From Hwanghaeella sp965227365 (GTDB lineage: Bacteria; Pseudomonadota; Alphaproteobacteria; UBA8366; Aestuariispiraceae), in the NCBI RefSeq assembly GCF_965227365.1, contig NZ_OZ245754.1, positions 1,798,001 through 1,862,000 of the forward strand: a DNA stretch of 64,000 bases. The letters are read 5' to 3'. This document shows positions 41,461 to 51,504 of this stretch, piece by piece. Position numbers and translations under genes: made by a program. Positions within the stretch are counted from its first letter, which is position 1. Every line of letters begins with the position of its first letter. The notes below the pieces were generated by a model, which saw only the letters and a list, made by a program, of their open reading frames with translations, was not told where the DNA came from and did no database searches.

Positions 41461-43443
41461 CTAGCGTGTTGCCGATCGCCCATTGCGCCAGGCGACGACC
41501 AGCGCCGGCAGGCTCACCACCAGACCTATCAGGCTGAATGCCCAATGGGAGAGACCCCAGCTGTCGATCCCGGGAAAGGCGAAGAGCAGGCCTCCCGCAA
41601 ACAGTCCAAGCCGGAGCAGCAGGCCCATCGCACCTTCACCCAGGCTGCCAAAGAAACTGATATGTCCTTGCAGGGCGCAGCTGAGGAACCAGACGCCGAT
41701 CAGCGCGGTTGTCAGAACGCCGGCGACTTCGAGGGCGGGCGCCTCGCCGACCAGAGCCGGGTTCAGCACGAAGAAGAAGGGCGCTATATAGATAACGCCG
41801 CCCAGCCGCATCGCTTCCAGTCCCGTCTTGAAAGGATTGGCGCCTGCAAGCGTCGACGCCGCGAAGGCACCCAGGGCGACCGGCGGAGTGATATAGCTGA
41901 CCATGCCCCAATAAAGGATGAAAAGGTGCACCGCCAGGACGTTCAGGCCCGCTTGTTCCAGCGCCGGGGCGAGAACGACGGCAAGGAAGATGTAGCAGGC
42001 GGTGACCGTCATCCCCATGCCGAAAATGAAGGCCGTCACCGCGCCCATGATCAGCAGCATGATCGTCGATCCGCCGGCCAGGAAGATCAGGTCGTTTACC
42101 AGCGTGCCGGCCAAACCGGTGGCGGAGAAGGCGCCGACGATCAGCCCGACGCCGAGCAGGATCGCGACGAGTTCGGACAGGGCTCGACCGATCCCGACGA
42201 TCAGGTTCAGCCCGGTCTGCAGCGTAAACCGGTGATTTCGAACGAACTGGTTGATCACCAGGAGCAGCGCTGTCGCATAAAACGGCGCCAGCGTATCCTG
42301 GCGCAAAGCGACCATCATGAAGATCAACAGCGCGAAGACGAACAGGTACATCCATCCTTCCCGCGCGGCGGCGGACAGGGACGGTACTTCCGATGGTTCC
42401 AGCCCTTTCAGGCCGCGTTTCGCGGCATAGGCATCGATCTGCGCGAACAGGCCGAAATAGTAGAGCAACGACGGGATTGCCGCGGCCACCGCGATTTCCA
42501 CATACGGGCGGGCCAGGAAAGATGCCATGACAAAAGCGGTGGCGCCCATGATCGGGGGCATCAGGACCCCGCCGGTTGATGCACAAGCTTCTGTCGCCGC
42601 GGCATAGCGGGAGGTGAAGCCGGTCTTTTTCATGGCGGGGATTGAGACGGCGCCGGTCGTCAGCACATTGGAAATGACCGAACCAGACATCGAACCCATG
42701 AAACCGCTGGCGAAAATGGCGACCTTTGCCGCACCGCCGCGGTACCGCCCGACAAGCGCAAGCGCGAGGTCGTTGAAGAACTTGCCGCCGCCGGTGTACT
42801 GCAGCACGGCGCCGAACAGGATGAAGCCGATGACCAGATTGCCGAAGGCCTTCATGGGAATGCCAAACGAGCTTTCCGCGGAAATGATGTGATAGGGGAT
42901 CACGTCCATGAAAGGCTGCGCGAAGCCGGAAATCGGGCCCGGCATCTTGTCGGCGAATGTCGGATAAAGCGAAAAGGCCAATACGAAGAAAAACAGCACC
43001 CAGCCGCCGGCGCGGCGGGTTGCCTCCAGGGTCAGGGCCCACATCAGAATGGAGACGTAGCGTGCCATGTCCGGCGGCGCGTATTCCCAGCCCAGATCGA
43101 GACTGATTTCAGCGGTCCAGGCGAAATAAGTTGCGCCGCCCACCGCGGCGGCAGCGAGCAAAGCGTCCCACCATTTGACGCCCGGTTCCGATTGCGGAAC
43201 GGCGGAAAAGACCAGAAAGGCCATGGCGAGGAAAATGCCCGCCAGCAGGTAAAGATACCGCCCCTCCAGCACGACGATGCCAAAGAGCTGCATGTTGAAG
43301 AGCTGATGGACGGAAAGCAGGACGGCGAGCAGGGTGCCGATAACAACGGCATAGCGGGAAAGTGGCCCCAACTCCCGCCGAAGACCGGTTTCATCGATGT
43401 TGGAAGAAGCTTTCTCGTCCTTGCGGCTGGCGGCCTCAGTCAT
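41461..43443 (-). CDS. TRAP transporter fused 4TM-12TM permease (TAXI type)
   Basis: A 660-residue membrane protein combining the small (DctQ-like, first four to five helices, residues about 30-150) and large (DctM-like) subunits. DctM features include PMKAFGNLVIGFILFGAVLQYTGGG, MGSMSGSVISNVLTTGAVSIPAMKKTGF and EACASTGGVLMPPIMGATAFVMASFL. It imports a carboxylate driven by a sodium or proton gradient with the TAXI binding protein encoded just upstream. The C-terminal 150 residues add about five helices, as usual for fused TAXI permeases. Confidence 0.93.
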   Translation of the reverse strand: MTEAASRKDEKASSNIDETGLRRELGPLSRYAVVIGTLLAVLLSVHQLFNMQLFGIVVLEGRYLYLLAGIFLAMAFLVFSAVPQSEPGVKWWDALLAAAAVGGATYFAWTAEISLDLGWEYAPPDMARYVSILMWALTLEATRRAGGWVLFFFVLAFSLYPTFADKMPGPISGFAQPFMDVIPYHIISAESSFGIPMKAFGNLVIGFILFGAVLQYTGGGKFFNDLALALVGRYRGGAAKVAIFASGFMGSMSGSVISNVLTTGAVSIPAMKKTGFTSRYAAATEACASTGGVLMPPIMGATAFVMASFLARPYVEIAVAAAIPSLLYYFGLFAQIDAYAAKRGLKGLEPSEVPSLSAAAREGWMYLFVFALLIFMMVALRQDTLAPFYATALLLVINQFVRNHRFTLQTGLNLIVGIGRALSELVAILLGVGLIVGAFSATGLAGTLVNDLIFLAGGSTIMLLIMGAVTAFIFGMGMTVTACYIFLAVVLAPALEQAGLNVLAVHLFILYWGMVSYITPPVALGAFAASTLAGANPFKTGLEAMRLGGVIYIAPFFFVLNPALVGEAPALEVAGVLTTALIGVWFLSCALQGHISFFGSLGEGAMGLLLRLGLFAGGLLFAFPGIDSWGLSHWAFSLIGLVVSLPALVVAWRNGRSATR

Positions 43444-43552
43444 GGTGTTTGGTATCCGAAACGCAAAAGCCGGCCCGGACGATCACGTTCGGGCCCCGGA
43501 ATTCCACCGGGCCGGTGCCATCGGCAACCGGCCCGGATGGAATGACTGGAAC

Positions 43553-44707
43553 TTAGAAGACGACTGAGAAGCCGCCGTCGGCCAACGCCTTGCGGCGGGC
43601 TTCGGCCCAAGCGTCGTCCCATGCGTCATCGGCGACACCCGAAGCTTCCAGCTTTGCCCAGGCGGCTTGAAGAGCTGCCTGACGGGCGAGCAGCTTGTCG
43701 TTGTGCGCCTGATCGGCATCGGACCACTTGCCGATTTCCTTGTAGTAGCGGATGGCCCCATCGTGATACGGCGCGACCCACTGGAAGTTCTGCTTGTCCA
43801 ACGCCCAGCCGCCGATACCCGGCGCCTTGCCGTCATATTCCGGGAACAGTTCCACCATCGCCTTCGTCATGTTGTAGACGAGGTCCGCATCCTGATCCGC
43901 CATGGCGACCAGGACCGGGTAGGAGTAACCGGCACCTTCATAGGGAGGGCCGCCATCGATATTGGCGCCGACCTTGGCCATATTGGGTTGGAAGAAGGGG
44001 GCAATCGCCTGCATACGTGCGATGCCTTTTTTGTCGTCATGATGGATGGGCGGCCAGATCAATCCGCGGGGCGAGGCCGCTGCTTCATAGGCCTTGCCCG
44101 AATTGGTCGAGGCGAAGACGGCGTCCACCTGGTTGTTGATCAGTCCCTTCCAGGAATCACCGAAGCCGCCGAACTCGACCTTTTCGACATCATCCCAGGT
44201 CAGGCCGGCATAGGCCAGATAGGCGGTGACGTTGACGTTCAGCGCCGGTGCGCCCTTGACCCAGGCGACACGCTTGCCTTTCAGGTCCTTGTATTCCTTC
44301 ACCCCGATATCGCCGGCGACACCGACGGCCAGGTTGATCGCGCCACCGTTATTGGCCAGCAGAACGCGGACCGGTTGCGGTCCCCAATTCTTTTTGCCGA
44401 ACGCGAAGGCGCCTTCCTGCGCCATGAAGGAACCACCGACGCCTGTTGCGGAAAATTGAACCTTGCCTTGGCGCAGCGGTTCGGTGCGGGCGATGTCGTT
44501 CTTGCCCGGCAGCACGCGCAGGTCCACGCCGGCGGCATTTTTAAGCGCGGATCCGACGGCGACCGATTGGTTATACCCGGCGGACCCGGTGCCATAGGCG
44601 GTCCAGGCAATTTGTCCCGGAAGATTCAGATCCGCGGCAAAGGTCTGTCCAGCCATCGCCACCGCGGCGATCCCCGCCACGGCGAGCGTTTTCATTGTCC
44701 GATTCAT
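43553..44707 (-). CDS. TAXI-family TRAP transporter solute-binding protein
   Basis: 384 residues from ATG 44707, preceded by CGGGAGGAATTGC; a longer in-frame start at 44827 lacks a site. Signal peptide KTLAVAGIAAVAMAGQTFAAD. TAXI features: IAWTAYGTGSAGYNQSVAVGSALKNAAGVDLRVLPGKNDIARTEPLRQGKVQFSATG. It is followed by the permease after 109 bases containing a GGCCGGTTGCC-type hairpin. Ligand unknown. Confidence 0.92.
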   Translation of the reverse strand: MNRTMKTLAVAGIAAVAMAGQTFAADLNLPGQIAWTAYGTGSAGYNQSVAVGSALKNAAGVDLRVLPGKNDIARTEPLRQGKVQFSATGVGGSFMAQEGAFAFGKKNWGPQPVRVLLANNGGAINLAVGVAGDIGVKEYKDLKGKRVAWVKGAPALNVNVTAYLAYAGLTWDDVEKVEFGGFGDSWKGLINNQVDAVFASTNSGKAYEAAASPRGLIWPPIHHDDKKGIARMQAIAPFFQPNMAKVGANIDGGPPYEGAGYSYPVLVAMADQDADLVYNMTKAMVELFPEYDGKAPGIGGWALDKQNFQWVAPYHDGAIRYYKEIGKWSDADQAHNDKLLARQAALQAAWAKLEASGVADDAWDDAWAEARRKALADGGFSVVF

Positions 44708-44984
44708 GCAATTCCTCCCGGGCCGGCGTCCCTGCCGGCCGTTTCCTGTTTGACTATCCACCTTCATGGGGCGGTGTTTCTTTTTGTCACTGGAAGGGTA
44801 GGCAAGTTGGACCACAGCTACAAGCAAGCAAAAGGTGATGTTTAAGGTTTCTTACAGGAATTCGATTTGTGGACTGGCGCTCGCGCGGCGCTGCCGCTAG
44901 GACATTAGCGCGTTCCGGGGCCTTAGGAAAAATTCTGCGATAGGCTGGCGGCGCACGGAGTTTGTTTCAAAGGGAGTGAAAGCG

Positions 44985-46499
44985 GTGGGCATGAAAGCGA
45001 TCGATGCGGCGGATTATACGGTCGGCGTGGTTGGCGCAGGTGCGATGGGGCAGGGAATCGCCCAGGTTTCCGCACAGGGTGGCATGCGGACGATCATTCT
45101 GGACGTGAAGCCTGGCGCCGCCGAGGCCGCCAAAGCGACGATTGCCGGACGGTTGGATCGACTGGTGGAAAAAGGCCGCATGTCCGACACCGCCGCCGCT
45201 GCCGCAAAGGACTGTCTGGAATTCGTCGAGGAAGTGTCGGGACTGGCGGACTGCGATACCGTTGTCGAAGCGGTGTTCGAAGACCTTGACGTAAAGCGGT
45301 CGCTTTTTCAGCAGATCGAAGCGGTCGTTTCCGACGATTGCATCATCGCGTCCAACACCTCCTCCATTCCGATCGCATCGATCGCTCGCGCCTGTCGGGT
45401 GAAGGGCCGTATTGCCGGTCTGCATTTCTTCAACCCGGTACCGATCATGAAACTGGTGGAAGTCATTCGTGGGCCGGAAACCGAAGACGCGGTGGCGGCG
45501 GCCCTGTCGGAACTGGGCAAGCGAATGACCCGAATTCCGGTGACCGTGAAGGACGCGCCTGGGTTCCTGGTCAATCTCGGCGGGCGTGCTTTCACGACGG
45601 AAGGATTGCGGATCGTTCACGACAACGTGGCCACGCCGGCCCAAGTCGACGCGATCATGCGAGATTGCCGGCATTTCCGGATGGGGCCGTTCGAATTGAT
45701 GGACCTGACGGGCATCGACGTGAATTTTCCCGTCAGCCTGATCGTCTATGACGGTTATATGCAGGATCCGAGACTGAAGACGTCGCCGATTCACAAAGCG
45801 CTGCATGATGCGGGCCGGTTGGGTCGGAAGACAGGTGCCGGATGGTTTGAATACGGCGAAGGCGGCAAGCCGGTTCAGGCGGAGTCGGCTGACCATGAAA
45901 CGGATGCAGCGCCCGCACGCCAGGTCGCGTTGGCGGAAGACGACATGGCGCTGGCTTCGTTCTGCGCCGAAATCGGCCTGACGGTCGTTGCGGATGACGG
46001 GGCCTGTCCGGTCCTGGCGGCCCCGGTGGGGGAGGACGCGACGACGGTCGCCGTCCGCACCGGTGTAGACCATCGGCGGTTGGTCGCCCTCGACCTGCTT
46101 TGCGATACGACCACCCGCGTGACGATAATGACGGCCCCCGGAGCGGATGCGGCCGCACGCGACAGCGTGGCCGCCGCCATTGCCGCCGCAGGCCGCAAGG
46201 TCACGGCCATCAAGGATTCTCCCGGTTTCGTCTCGCAACGGATCAGCGCAATGGTCGCCAATCTTGGCACCTTCATGGCGGAAATCGGACTTGCGACGCC
46301 CGACGATATCGACTTGGCGATGAAGCTCGGTCTGAACTATCCCATGGGGCCGCTGGAGTTGAGTTCGGACCTCGGTCTCAAGAACCACGCCAAAATTCTG
46401 GAGCAGTTGCAGTCGATTACGGGCGAGGACCGATACCGGCCGACGACATGGCTGCGGCGCCGGGCAATTCTGGATATTCCGGTCGATACGCCTGCCTGA
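44985..46499 (+). CDS. 3-hydroxyacyl-CoA dehydrogenase
   Basis: About 505 residues. The start is placed at GTG 44985 because AAGGGAG lies 8 bases upstream; ATG 44991 is equally readable. NAD-binding GVVGAGAMGQGIAQVSAQGG, then SNTSSIPIASIARAC, the catalytic His-Phe in RIAGLHFFNPVPIMKLVEVI and KDAPGFLVNLGGRAF. A second C-terminal 3HCDH domain (about 395-500, AIKDSPGFVSQRISAMVANLGT) is fused, giving the longer PaaH/PaaC-like architecture. It oxidises 3-hydroxyacyl-CoA, often in phenylacetate- or dicarboxylate-type beta-oxidation. Divergent from the TRAP genes. Confidence 0.9.
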   Translation: MGMKAIDAADYTVGVVGAGAMGQGIAQVSAQGGMRTIILDVKPGAAEAAKATIAGRLDRLVEKGRMSDTAAAAAKDCLEFVEEVSGLADCDTVVEAVFEDLDVKRSLFQQIEAVVSDDCIIASNTSSIPIASIARACRVKGRIAGLHFFNPVPIMKLVEVIRGPETEDAVAAALSELGKRMTRIPVTVKDAPGFLVNLGGRAFTTEGLRIVHDNVATPAQVDAIMRDCRHFRMGPFELMDLTGIDVNFPVSLIVYDGYMQDPRLKTSPIHKALHDAGRLGRKTGAGWFEYGEGGKPVQAESADHETDAAPARQVALAEDDMALASFCAEIGLTVVADDGACPVLAAPVGEDATTVAVRTGVDHRRLVALDLLCDTTTRVTIMTAPGADAAARDSVAAAIAAAGRKVTAIKDSPGFVSQRISAMVANLGTFMAEIGLATPDDIDLAMKLGLNYPMGPLELSSDLGLKNHAKILEQLQSITGEDRYRPTTWLRRRAILDIPVDTPA

Positions 46500-46611
46500 C
46501 AGTAAAATTCACGCAAAATCACGGGATTTTGGTGCATTTGCATCTATTGTAGCAATGAAACTTCGCTTTATACTTGTCATGATGCCGTGGGGTACTGAAA
46601 GGCATAGTTGA

Positions 46612-48702
46612 ATGGACATCGGATCTCCTGCCCGCGAAACCGAAGTGGTTCGGCGTGCCCGGGCGGTATTGGCTGAGGCCAAGGAAGATCCGAGTCTATT
46701 GCTCTCCGTTCTGACTGACCTGACCGAAGCGCATGAGCGAACGCTGGCGCGGGCCGGGCTGGTCGATGCCGGGCCCGGTGTTCCCGTTGATCCGCTGCAG
46801 GCCGCGCAGGAAACGATCGCCCAGCAACAAGCGGAAATTCAAGAACTGCGGCGCGAGTTAGCGGCGCAGACCCGCCGTTTGAACCAATCCGCAGATGCGC
46901 AGAACAAGGAATTGGTGTTCGAGCGCGCCAAACTTGAGCGGTTGGTTCGTCTCGGCATCGCGATGGCCGCCGAGCGCGACGAAACACGGCTGTTGAGCCT
47001 TATTCTCGAAGGGGCGATGGAACTGACCGCCGCCGACGGCGCAACCTTCTATCTGATCACGGACAAGGAAGATGCTCTGGAATTCCAGATCATCCGGAAC
47101 CGTTCCCTCGATATTTCGATGGCCAGCGAGCCAAACAAACCGCTGCCCTTTCCCCAAGTGCACCTTTTCGACTTGGAGACCGGGGCGCCGAACGAAAAGA
47201 ATGTCGTCTCCAAGGCGGTCCTGCTTCGGCAGACTTTCAACATTCCCGACGCGTACAATTCGAAGGACTTCGATTTTTCCGGCACCAAGAAGTTCGACGA
47301 AGCGAACGGATATAGATCCGTCTCTTTCCTGACCGTACCGCTTATTCCACGCGGCGGGTCAGTGATCGGGGCCTTGCAATTGATCAACGCGACCGATCCG
47401 TCGAGCGGCGAGGTCATACCTTTCGACGAGGAACTACAGGGGTTCGTCGAGGCCCTGGCGGCCCAAGGCGCGGTCACGATCGAGAACCAGAAACTGTTGC
47501 AGTCCCAGCGCGTATTGATCGATGCGATCATCGAGTTGACGGCATCGGCCATTGACGCGAAGAGCCCGTATACCGGAGGACACTGCAATCGTGTGCCGGA
47601 AATCGCCATGATGCTGGGACAAGCCGCGCATGACGCGAAAAGCGGGCCCTTCGCCGATTTCGGATTCGCGGACGAAGAAGAGTGGCGGGAATTTCGTATC
47701 GCCGCCTGGCTGCATGATTGCGGTAAGGTGACGACGCCGGAATATGTCGTCGACAAGGCGACGAAACTGGAGACGATCTACAACCGGATTCACGAGATCA
47801 GGACACGGTTCGAGGTCATTCATCGGGAATTGACCGTCGATTACCTATCCAAGAAGCTCAAGGAACTCGGCGGCGACCCGACACCCGATGAGGCCTTGCA
47901 GGCCGAATACGACAAGCTTCAGGAAGAGTTCGAAATCGTCGCCGACTGCAATGTAGGCGGCGAGTTCCTGGATCAGGAAAAGATCGACCGGATCAGGGAG
48001 ATCGCGAAGCGTACCTGGACCAGGAATTTCGATAATCGCAAGGGCTTGTCGCAAGACGAGCATCTCCGTCTCAAGGGCATCCAGGGACGGCCGCCGCCCG
48101 CCGTCGAAAACCTGCTCGCTGACAAGCCGACCCATATAGTCAAACGCGACCCGGGTGATATCGAGCGGTTCAAATCCAGCGGCTTCAAGATGGATATCCC
48201 CGAGAATCTCACGAATTTGGGGGAAATCTATAACCTCACCATCCAGCGCGGCACGTTGACGGAGGAGGAGCGGTTCAAGATCAACGAGCATATCATCCAG
48301 ACCATTATCATGCTGGAGACGATGCCCTTCCCGAAGAACATGCAGCGCGTCCCGGAATATGCCGGCGGGCACCATGAGACGATGGACGGCAAGGGCTATC
48401 CTCGGCGTCTGACACGGGAAGAAATGTCCGTTCCGTCCCGGATCATGGCTGTCGCGGATATATTCGAGGCGCTTACCGCTTCAGACCGTCCGTACAAGAA
48501 GCCGAAACCATTGAGCGAGTCGCTGAAGATTCTGGGCTTCATGTGCCGGGATCATCATATCGACCCGGACATATTCGCCCTGTTTCTGGAGAAGAAGATC
48601 TACCTGCGATATGCGGAAGAGTATCTCGACCCGTCACAGATCGACGACGTCGATATCGAGCCGCTCTTGGAAATCGCCAGGGAAGCCTCTGCCATCTATT
48701 GA
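46612..48702 (+). CDS. GAF / HD-GYP cyclic-di-GMP phosphodiesterase-like protein
   Basis: A 696-residue cytoplasmic protein: coiled coil at about 65-110 (AQQQAEIQELRRELAAQTRRLN), GAF domain at about 115-290 (ELTAADGATFYLITD), then an HD-GYP domain from about 300. Metal motifs: GGHCNRVPEIAMMLG, WLHDCGKVTTPEYVVDKA (HD) and GHHETMDGKGYPRRLTREEMSVPSRIMAVADIFEALTASDRPYKK (HHExxDGxGYP). A roughly 200-residue insertion (about 420-560) separates HD from GYP and is longer than usual. Intact metal ligands suggest active degradation of c-di-GMP, gated by an intracellular ligand at the GAF. Confidence 0.9.
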   Translation: MDIGSPARETEVVRRARAVLAEAKEDPSLLLSVLTDLTEAHERTLARAGLVDAGPGVPVDPLQAAQETIAQQQAEIQELRRELAAQTRRLNQSADAQNKELVFERAKLERLVRLGIAMAAERDETRLLSLILEGAMELTAADGATFYLITDKEDALEFQIIRNRSLDISMASEPNKPLPFPQVHLFDLETGAPNEKNVVSKAVLLRQTFNIPDAYNSKDFDFSGTKKFDEANGYRSVSFLTVPLIPRGGSVIGALQLINATDPSSGEVIPFDEELQGFVEALAAQGAVTIENQKLLQSQRVLIDAIIELTASAIDAKSPYTGGHCNRVPEIAMMLGQAAHDAKSGPFADFGFADEEEWREFRIAAWLHDCGKVTTPEYVVDKATKLETIYNRIHEIRTRFEVIHRELTVDYLSKKLKELGGDPTPDEALQAEYDKLQEEFEIVADCNVGGEFLDQEKIDRIREIAKRTWTRNFDNRKGLSQDEHLRLKGIQGRPPPAVENLLADKPTHIVKRDPGDIERFKSSGFKMDIPENLTNLGEIYNLTIQRGTLTEEERFKINEHIIQTIIMLETMPFPKNMQRVPEYAGGHHETMDGKGYPRRLTREEMSVPSRIMAVADIFEALTASDRPYKKPKPLSESLKILGFMCRDHHIDPDIFALFLEKKIYLRYAEEYLDPSQIDDVDIEPLLEIAREASAIY

Positions 48703-48753
48703 GGGCAGGGACGAGCACCTCCCTCGGGTCGTATCGAACCAATTACCTGCATC

Positions 48754-48788
48754 AAGGAAAAGCCGCCGCCGGAATTTTCGGCGACGGC
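48754..48788 (-). terminator. Rho-independent terminator after the MCP gene
   Basis: GCCGCCGCCG (48762-48771) and CGGCGACGGC (48779-48788) pair with one mismatch around GAATTTT. On the minus strand the stem is followed by TTTTCCTT. It starts 24 bases after the chemoreceptor stop, so chemoreceptor transcription ends here. Confidence 0.7.
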
Positions 48789-48811
48789 GTCGTTCATCCA
48801 TGCGTCTGAAT

Positions 48812-51442
48812 TTAGGCGGCGCGCAGTTCCTTGAGGAACCTTTCGAATTCGGCCCGCAGGGTGGCCGACTGTTCTGACAGGCGCCCGGCGACTTCCATCA
48901 CCTCGTTGGCCCCCTTGCTGGTGTCGTTGGCAAGAGCGCTGACGTCCGAGATGTTGGACGAGACATCCTGCGTGCCGCTTGCGGTCTGCTGGATGCTTTG
49001 GGTGATTTCCTGCGTCGCGTTATTCTGGTCTTCGACGGCGCGGGCAATTTCCTGCGTTACGACGCTCATCTCCCGCATCGCTTCGACCACCTGCTGGATT
49101 GCCGAGACGGTTTCTTCGGTGACGGCCTGCATTTCGGCGATTTGCGTGCCGATCTCCTCAGTCGCTTTGGAGGTTTGGCTCGCAAGTGACTTCACCTCAG
49201 ATGCGACGACCGCGAACCCCTTGCCGGCCTCGCCGGCCCGGGCGGCCTCGATGGTCGCGTTGAGGGCAAGCAGGTTGGTCTGTTCGGCAATGTCGTTGAT
49301 CAGTCCGACGACATCGCCGATCTTGCGCGCGCCTTCGCTAAGCTGCGAGACTTTCTCGTTCGACTTTTCCGCACGTTCACTCGCGGATTGCGCGGTACCG
49401 GACGCGTTGGCGACCTGATTGCCGATCTCCTGAACGGATGAGGCGAGTTGCTCTGCCGCGGCGGCAACCGTCTGTGCGGTCGTCGTAGCTTCTTCGGCGG
49501 CGCTGGCCACGTCGCCGGCGCGTTCCGTCGTCTTGGACAGGGTGGTGGACATGGAACCGGTCGTCGAGCGCATCTGATCGGATGCATGGGCCAAAGCGTC
49601 GACGACGGTCTTCACCTTGGATTCCAAACCGTCCGCCAGGGCCAGCGTAGCGGCCCGTTTCTGCTCCTCGGCCTCTTTCTCCGCCAGGCGTTGCTGTTCC
49701 CGCAGTTTTTCCGCTTCAACAGCATTGTCCTTGAAGACCTGCGTGGCCATCGCCATGTCGCCGATCTCGTCCGTTCGACGGGTGCCGGGAATCTCCACAG
49801 TCATATCGCCGTCCGCCAATGATTGCATAGCGGAAGACAGGCGGTTGATCTGCGAGACAACCTGTTTGCCGACGAGAAGCCAACTGATCAGGATGCAGGC
49901 GACAATGTTGATAGCGGCCAGGACCCAGAGGATGGTGGCATCCCGATCAATCGTGGCGCGTGTGTTCGCTTCAGATTCAGCCACGCTGTTCTGCGCCCGG
50001 TCTACAAGTGAAGAAACCTGGGTGTCGAAGGTTCCTGCTAGACGGCGCGCTTCTTCAAGTGCGGCGTCGGCTGAATCCAGGCCGGCCAAACCCTGCCGGT
50101 GCAAGTCGAAGACATTGCCTTCCCCGGCCCCCAAACGACTCAACCCCTGCGCCATTTCCACAAGGTTTGGATTTTCTATGACTTCCGTCATCGTCGCGAT
50201 CGACTCCGCCAGCGTGGCGTCGGCCGCGGTGAACTTCTCACGAAGTACGGTCAAAGAGGCCTCATCCGCGGCGCCGCCCACCGCCTGCAGCAATCCGCGC
50301 ACAAGGTTGGCGTTCGAGATCAGGTTGAGCATGGCCTGCAAACGGACCACGTCGCCCTGAACCAGATCCGTGATCGAATTACGCAGGCCGTCCGAAAGGT
50401 CACCCCCGCCGATCACGAGGTTGAAGGTGGCGTTGTCGACGACAGGTTCGACGGCAGTGTCGAATGCGGCGACGATATCGACCAGGTCGGCATCCGCCGC
50501 GACACGTTCGGCCCGCAAGTCATTGCGCTGCTTCTGGGTCTTGAACCCGGTCTCAAGTTCACGGGCGCGCAGTTCGAAGATCGATCCGCGTCCTTCGCCC
50601 ACTTCCATCATAAGGGTGGTGATCGCGCTCAGCGTGTCGGCGTCCGGATCGTCCTTGGGGAGTTTATCCAGGACTTCGGTCAATTGGCCGGTGACGGCCG
50701 CCATGCGCTCCCGAAGAGGCTCCAGTTCCTCCACGGAAGAGACGAGTTTGGTCTGCGCCACGATGGCGATCAATTCCTGGCCTTTTGCCGCAATGATCAG
50801 GCCGGACCGGAGGTTTTCGACTTCCTGCGTTACCAGTCGGTTGATCACTTCGCTGGCGTTGGCGACGGTGTCTTCGCTCTTGATCTGAACCTCGAAGGTC
50901 GCATCGTCGATCAACGGCGTGATTTCGGCGACAAGGCTTTCATGTATCCGGCCGAGTTCGATCAACGCGTCGGCAACGGATTGGTTGGTGGCGTCTCTGC
51001 TCTCGACCGCGGCGCTCAGCTGCGTGAGGCTGGCGTCGAGTTCGTCGGCAAGGGCGGTAAAGGTGTTCCGCTCGCTTTCGTTCTCAAAAGGGATATCCGC
51101 TAACTGGTTTCGCAATGCAGTCATCGTATCCTGCATCGCATTGCGCACCGCGCCGCGGCTTTCAGCGTCCGGCGCGCTGATAAAGGCCGGCGCGGTGGCG
51201 GCGATATTCGCGCTCGTTACTGCCAGCGACATCGACCCGGTGATGGCAGGCAGGGACTCGTCGGTGAAGACGTCAAGCGTGCTTTCAATGTCCTTGAAGG
51301 CGATAACCGCGACCGCGACGACTACCAAGGTGATGACCGATATTCCGGCGAAAGCGGCGTACAGCTTCGCGCCGAGGCCCAATCTCAACCCTTTTGACTC
51401 CGATTGTTCCGACATATGACCGTCAACGTCCTCATGCTGCAT
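48812..51442 (-). CDS. Methyl-accepting chemotaxis protein with large periplasmic sensor region
   Basis: An 876-residue chemoreceptor; GGGAGGCAAACTA precedes ATG 51442. TM1 is at about 30-52 (AFAGISVITLVVVAVAVIAF), then a mostly helical periplasmic region of about 430 residues, TM2 at about 497-518 (ILWVLAAINIVACILISWLLV), HAMP, and a cytoplasmic signalling tip ending in EQTNLLALNATIEAARAGEAGKGFAVVASEVKSLA. The periplasmic region is much longer than the usual 150-250 residues. An orphan LIV-type binding protein gene lies 62 bases upstream, so ligand-loaded binding protein may be what it senses. Confidence 0.93.
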   Translation of the reverse strand: MQHEDVDGHMSEQSESKGLRLGLGAKLYAAFAGISVITLVVVAVAVIAFKDIESTLDVFTDESLPAITGSMSLAVTSANIAATAPAFISAPDAESRGAVRNAMQDTMTALRNQLADIPFENESERNTFTALADELDASLTQLSAAVESRDATNQSVADALIELGRIHESLVAEITPLIDDATFEVQIKSEDTVANASEVINRLVTQEVENLRSGLIIAAKGQELIAIVAQTKLVSSVEELEPLRERMAAVTGQLTEVLDKLPKDDPDADTLSAITTLMMEVGEGRGSIFELRARELETGFKTQKQRNDLRAERVAADADLVDIVAAFDTAVEPVVDNATFNLVIGGGDLSDGLRNSITDLVQGDVVRLQAMLNLISNANLVRGLLQAVGGAADEASLTVLREKFTAADATLAESIATMTEVIENPNLVEMAQGLSRLGAGEGNVFDLHRQGLAGLDSADAALEEARRLAGTFDTQVSSLVDRAQNSVAESEANTRATIDRDATILWVLAAINIVACILISWLLVGKQVVSQINRLSSAMQSLADGDMTVEIPGTRRTDEIGDMAMATQVFKDNAVEAEKLREQQRLAEKEAEEQKRAATLALADGLESKVKTVVDALAHASDQMRSTTGSMSTTLSKTTERAGDVASAAEEATTTAQTVAAAAEQLASSVQEIGNQVANASGTAQSASERAEKSNEKVSQLSEGARKIGDVVGLINDIAEQTNLLALNATIEAARAGEAGKGFAVVASEVKSLASQTSKATEEIGTQIAEMQAVTEETVSAIQQVVEAMREMSVVTQEIARAVEDQNNATQEITQSIQQTASGTQDVSSNISDVSALANDTSKGANEVMEVAGRLSEQSATLRAEFERFLKELRAA

Positions 51443-51468
51443 TAGTTTGCCTCCCGCCCAGACAGAAC

Positions 51469-51492
51469 GGGACGGCGGAGGGCCGCCGTCCC
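51469..51492 (-). terminator. Perfect 10-bp hairpin between binding-protein and MCP genes
   Basis: GGGACGGCGG-AGGG-CCGCCGTCCC is a fully complementary 10-base stem with a 4-base loop, 12 bases after the binding-protein stop and before the MCP ribosome site. On the minus strand only a weak T-rich tail (GTTCTGTCT) follows, so it probably stabilises the upstream mRNA or terminates only partly. Confidence 0.65.
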
Positions 51493-51504
51493 GGTACAGT
51501 GCAA

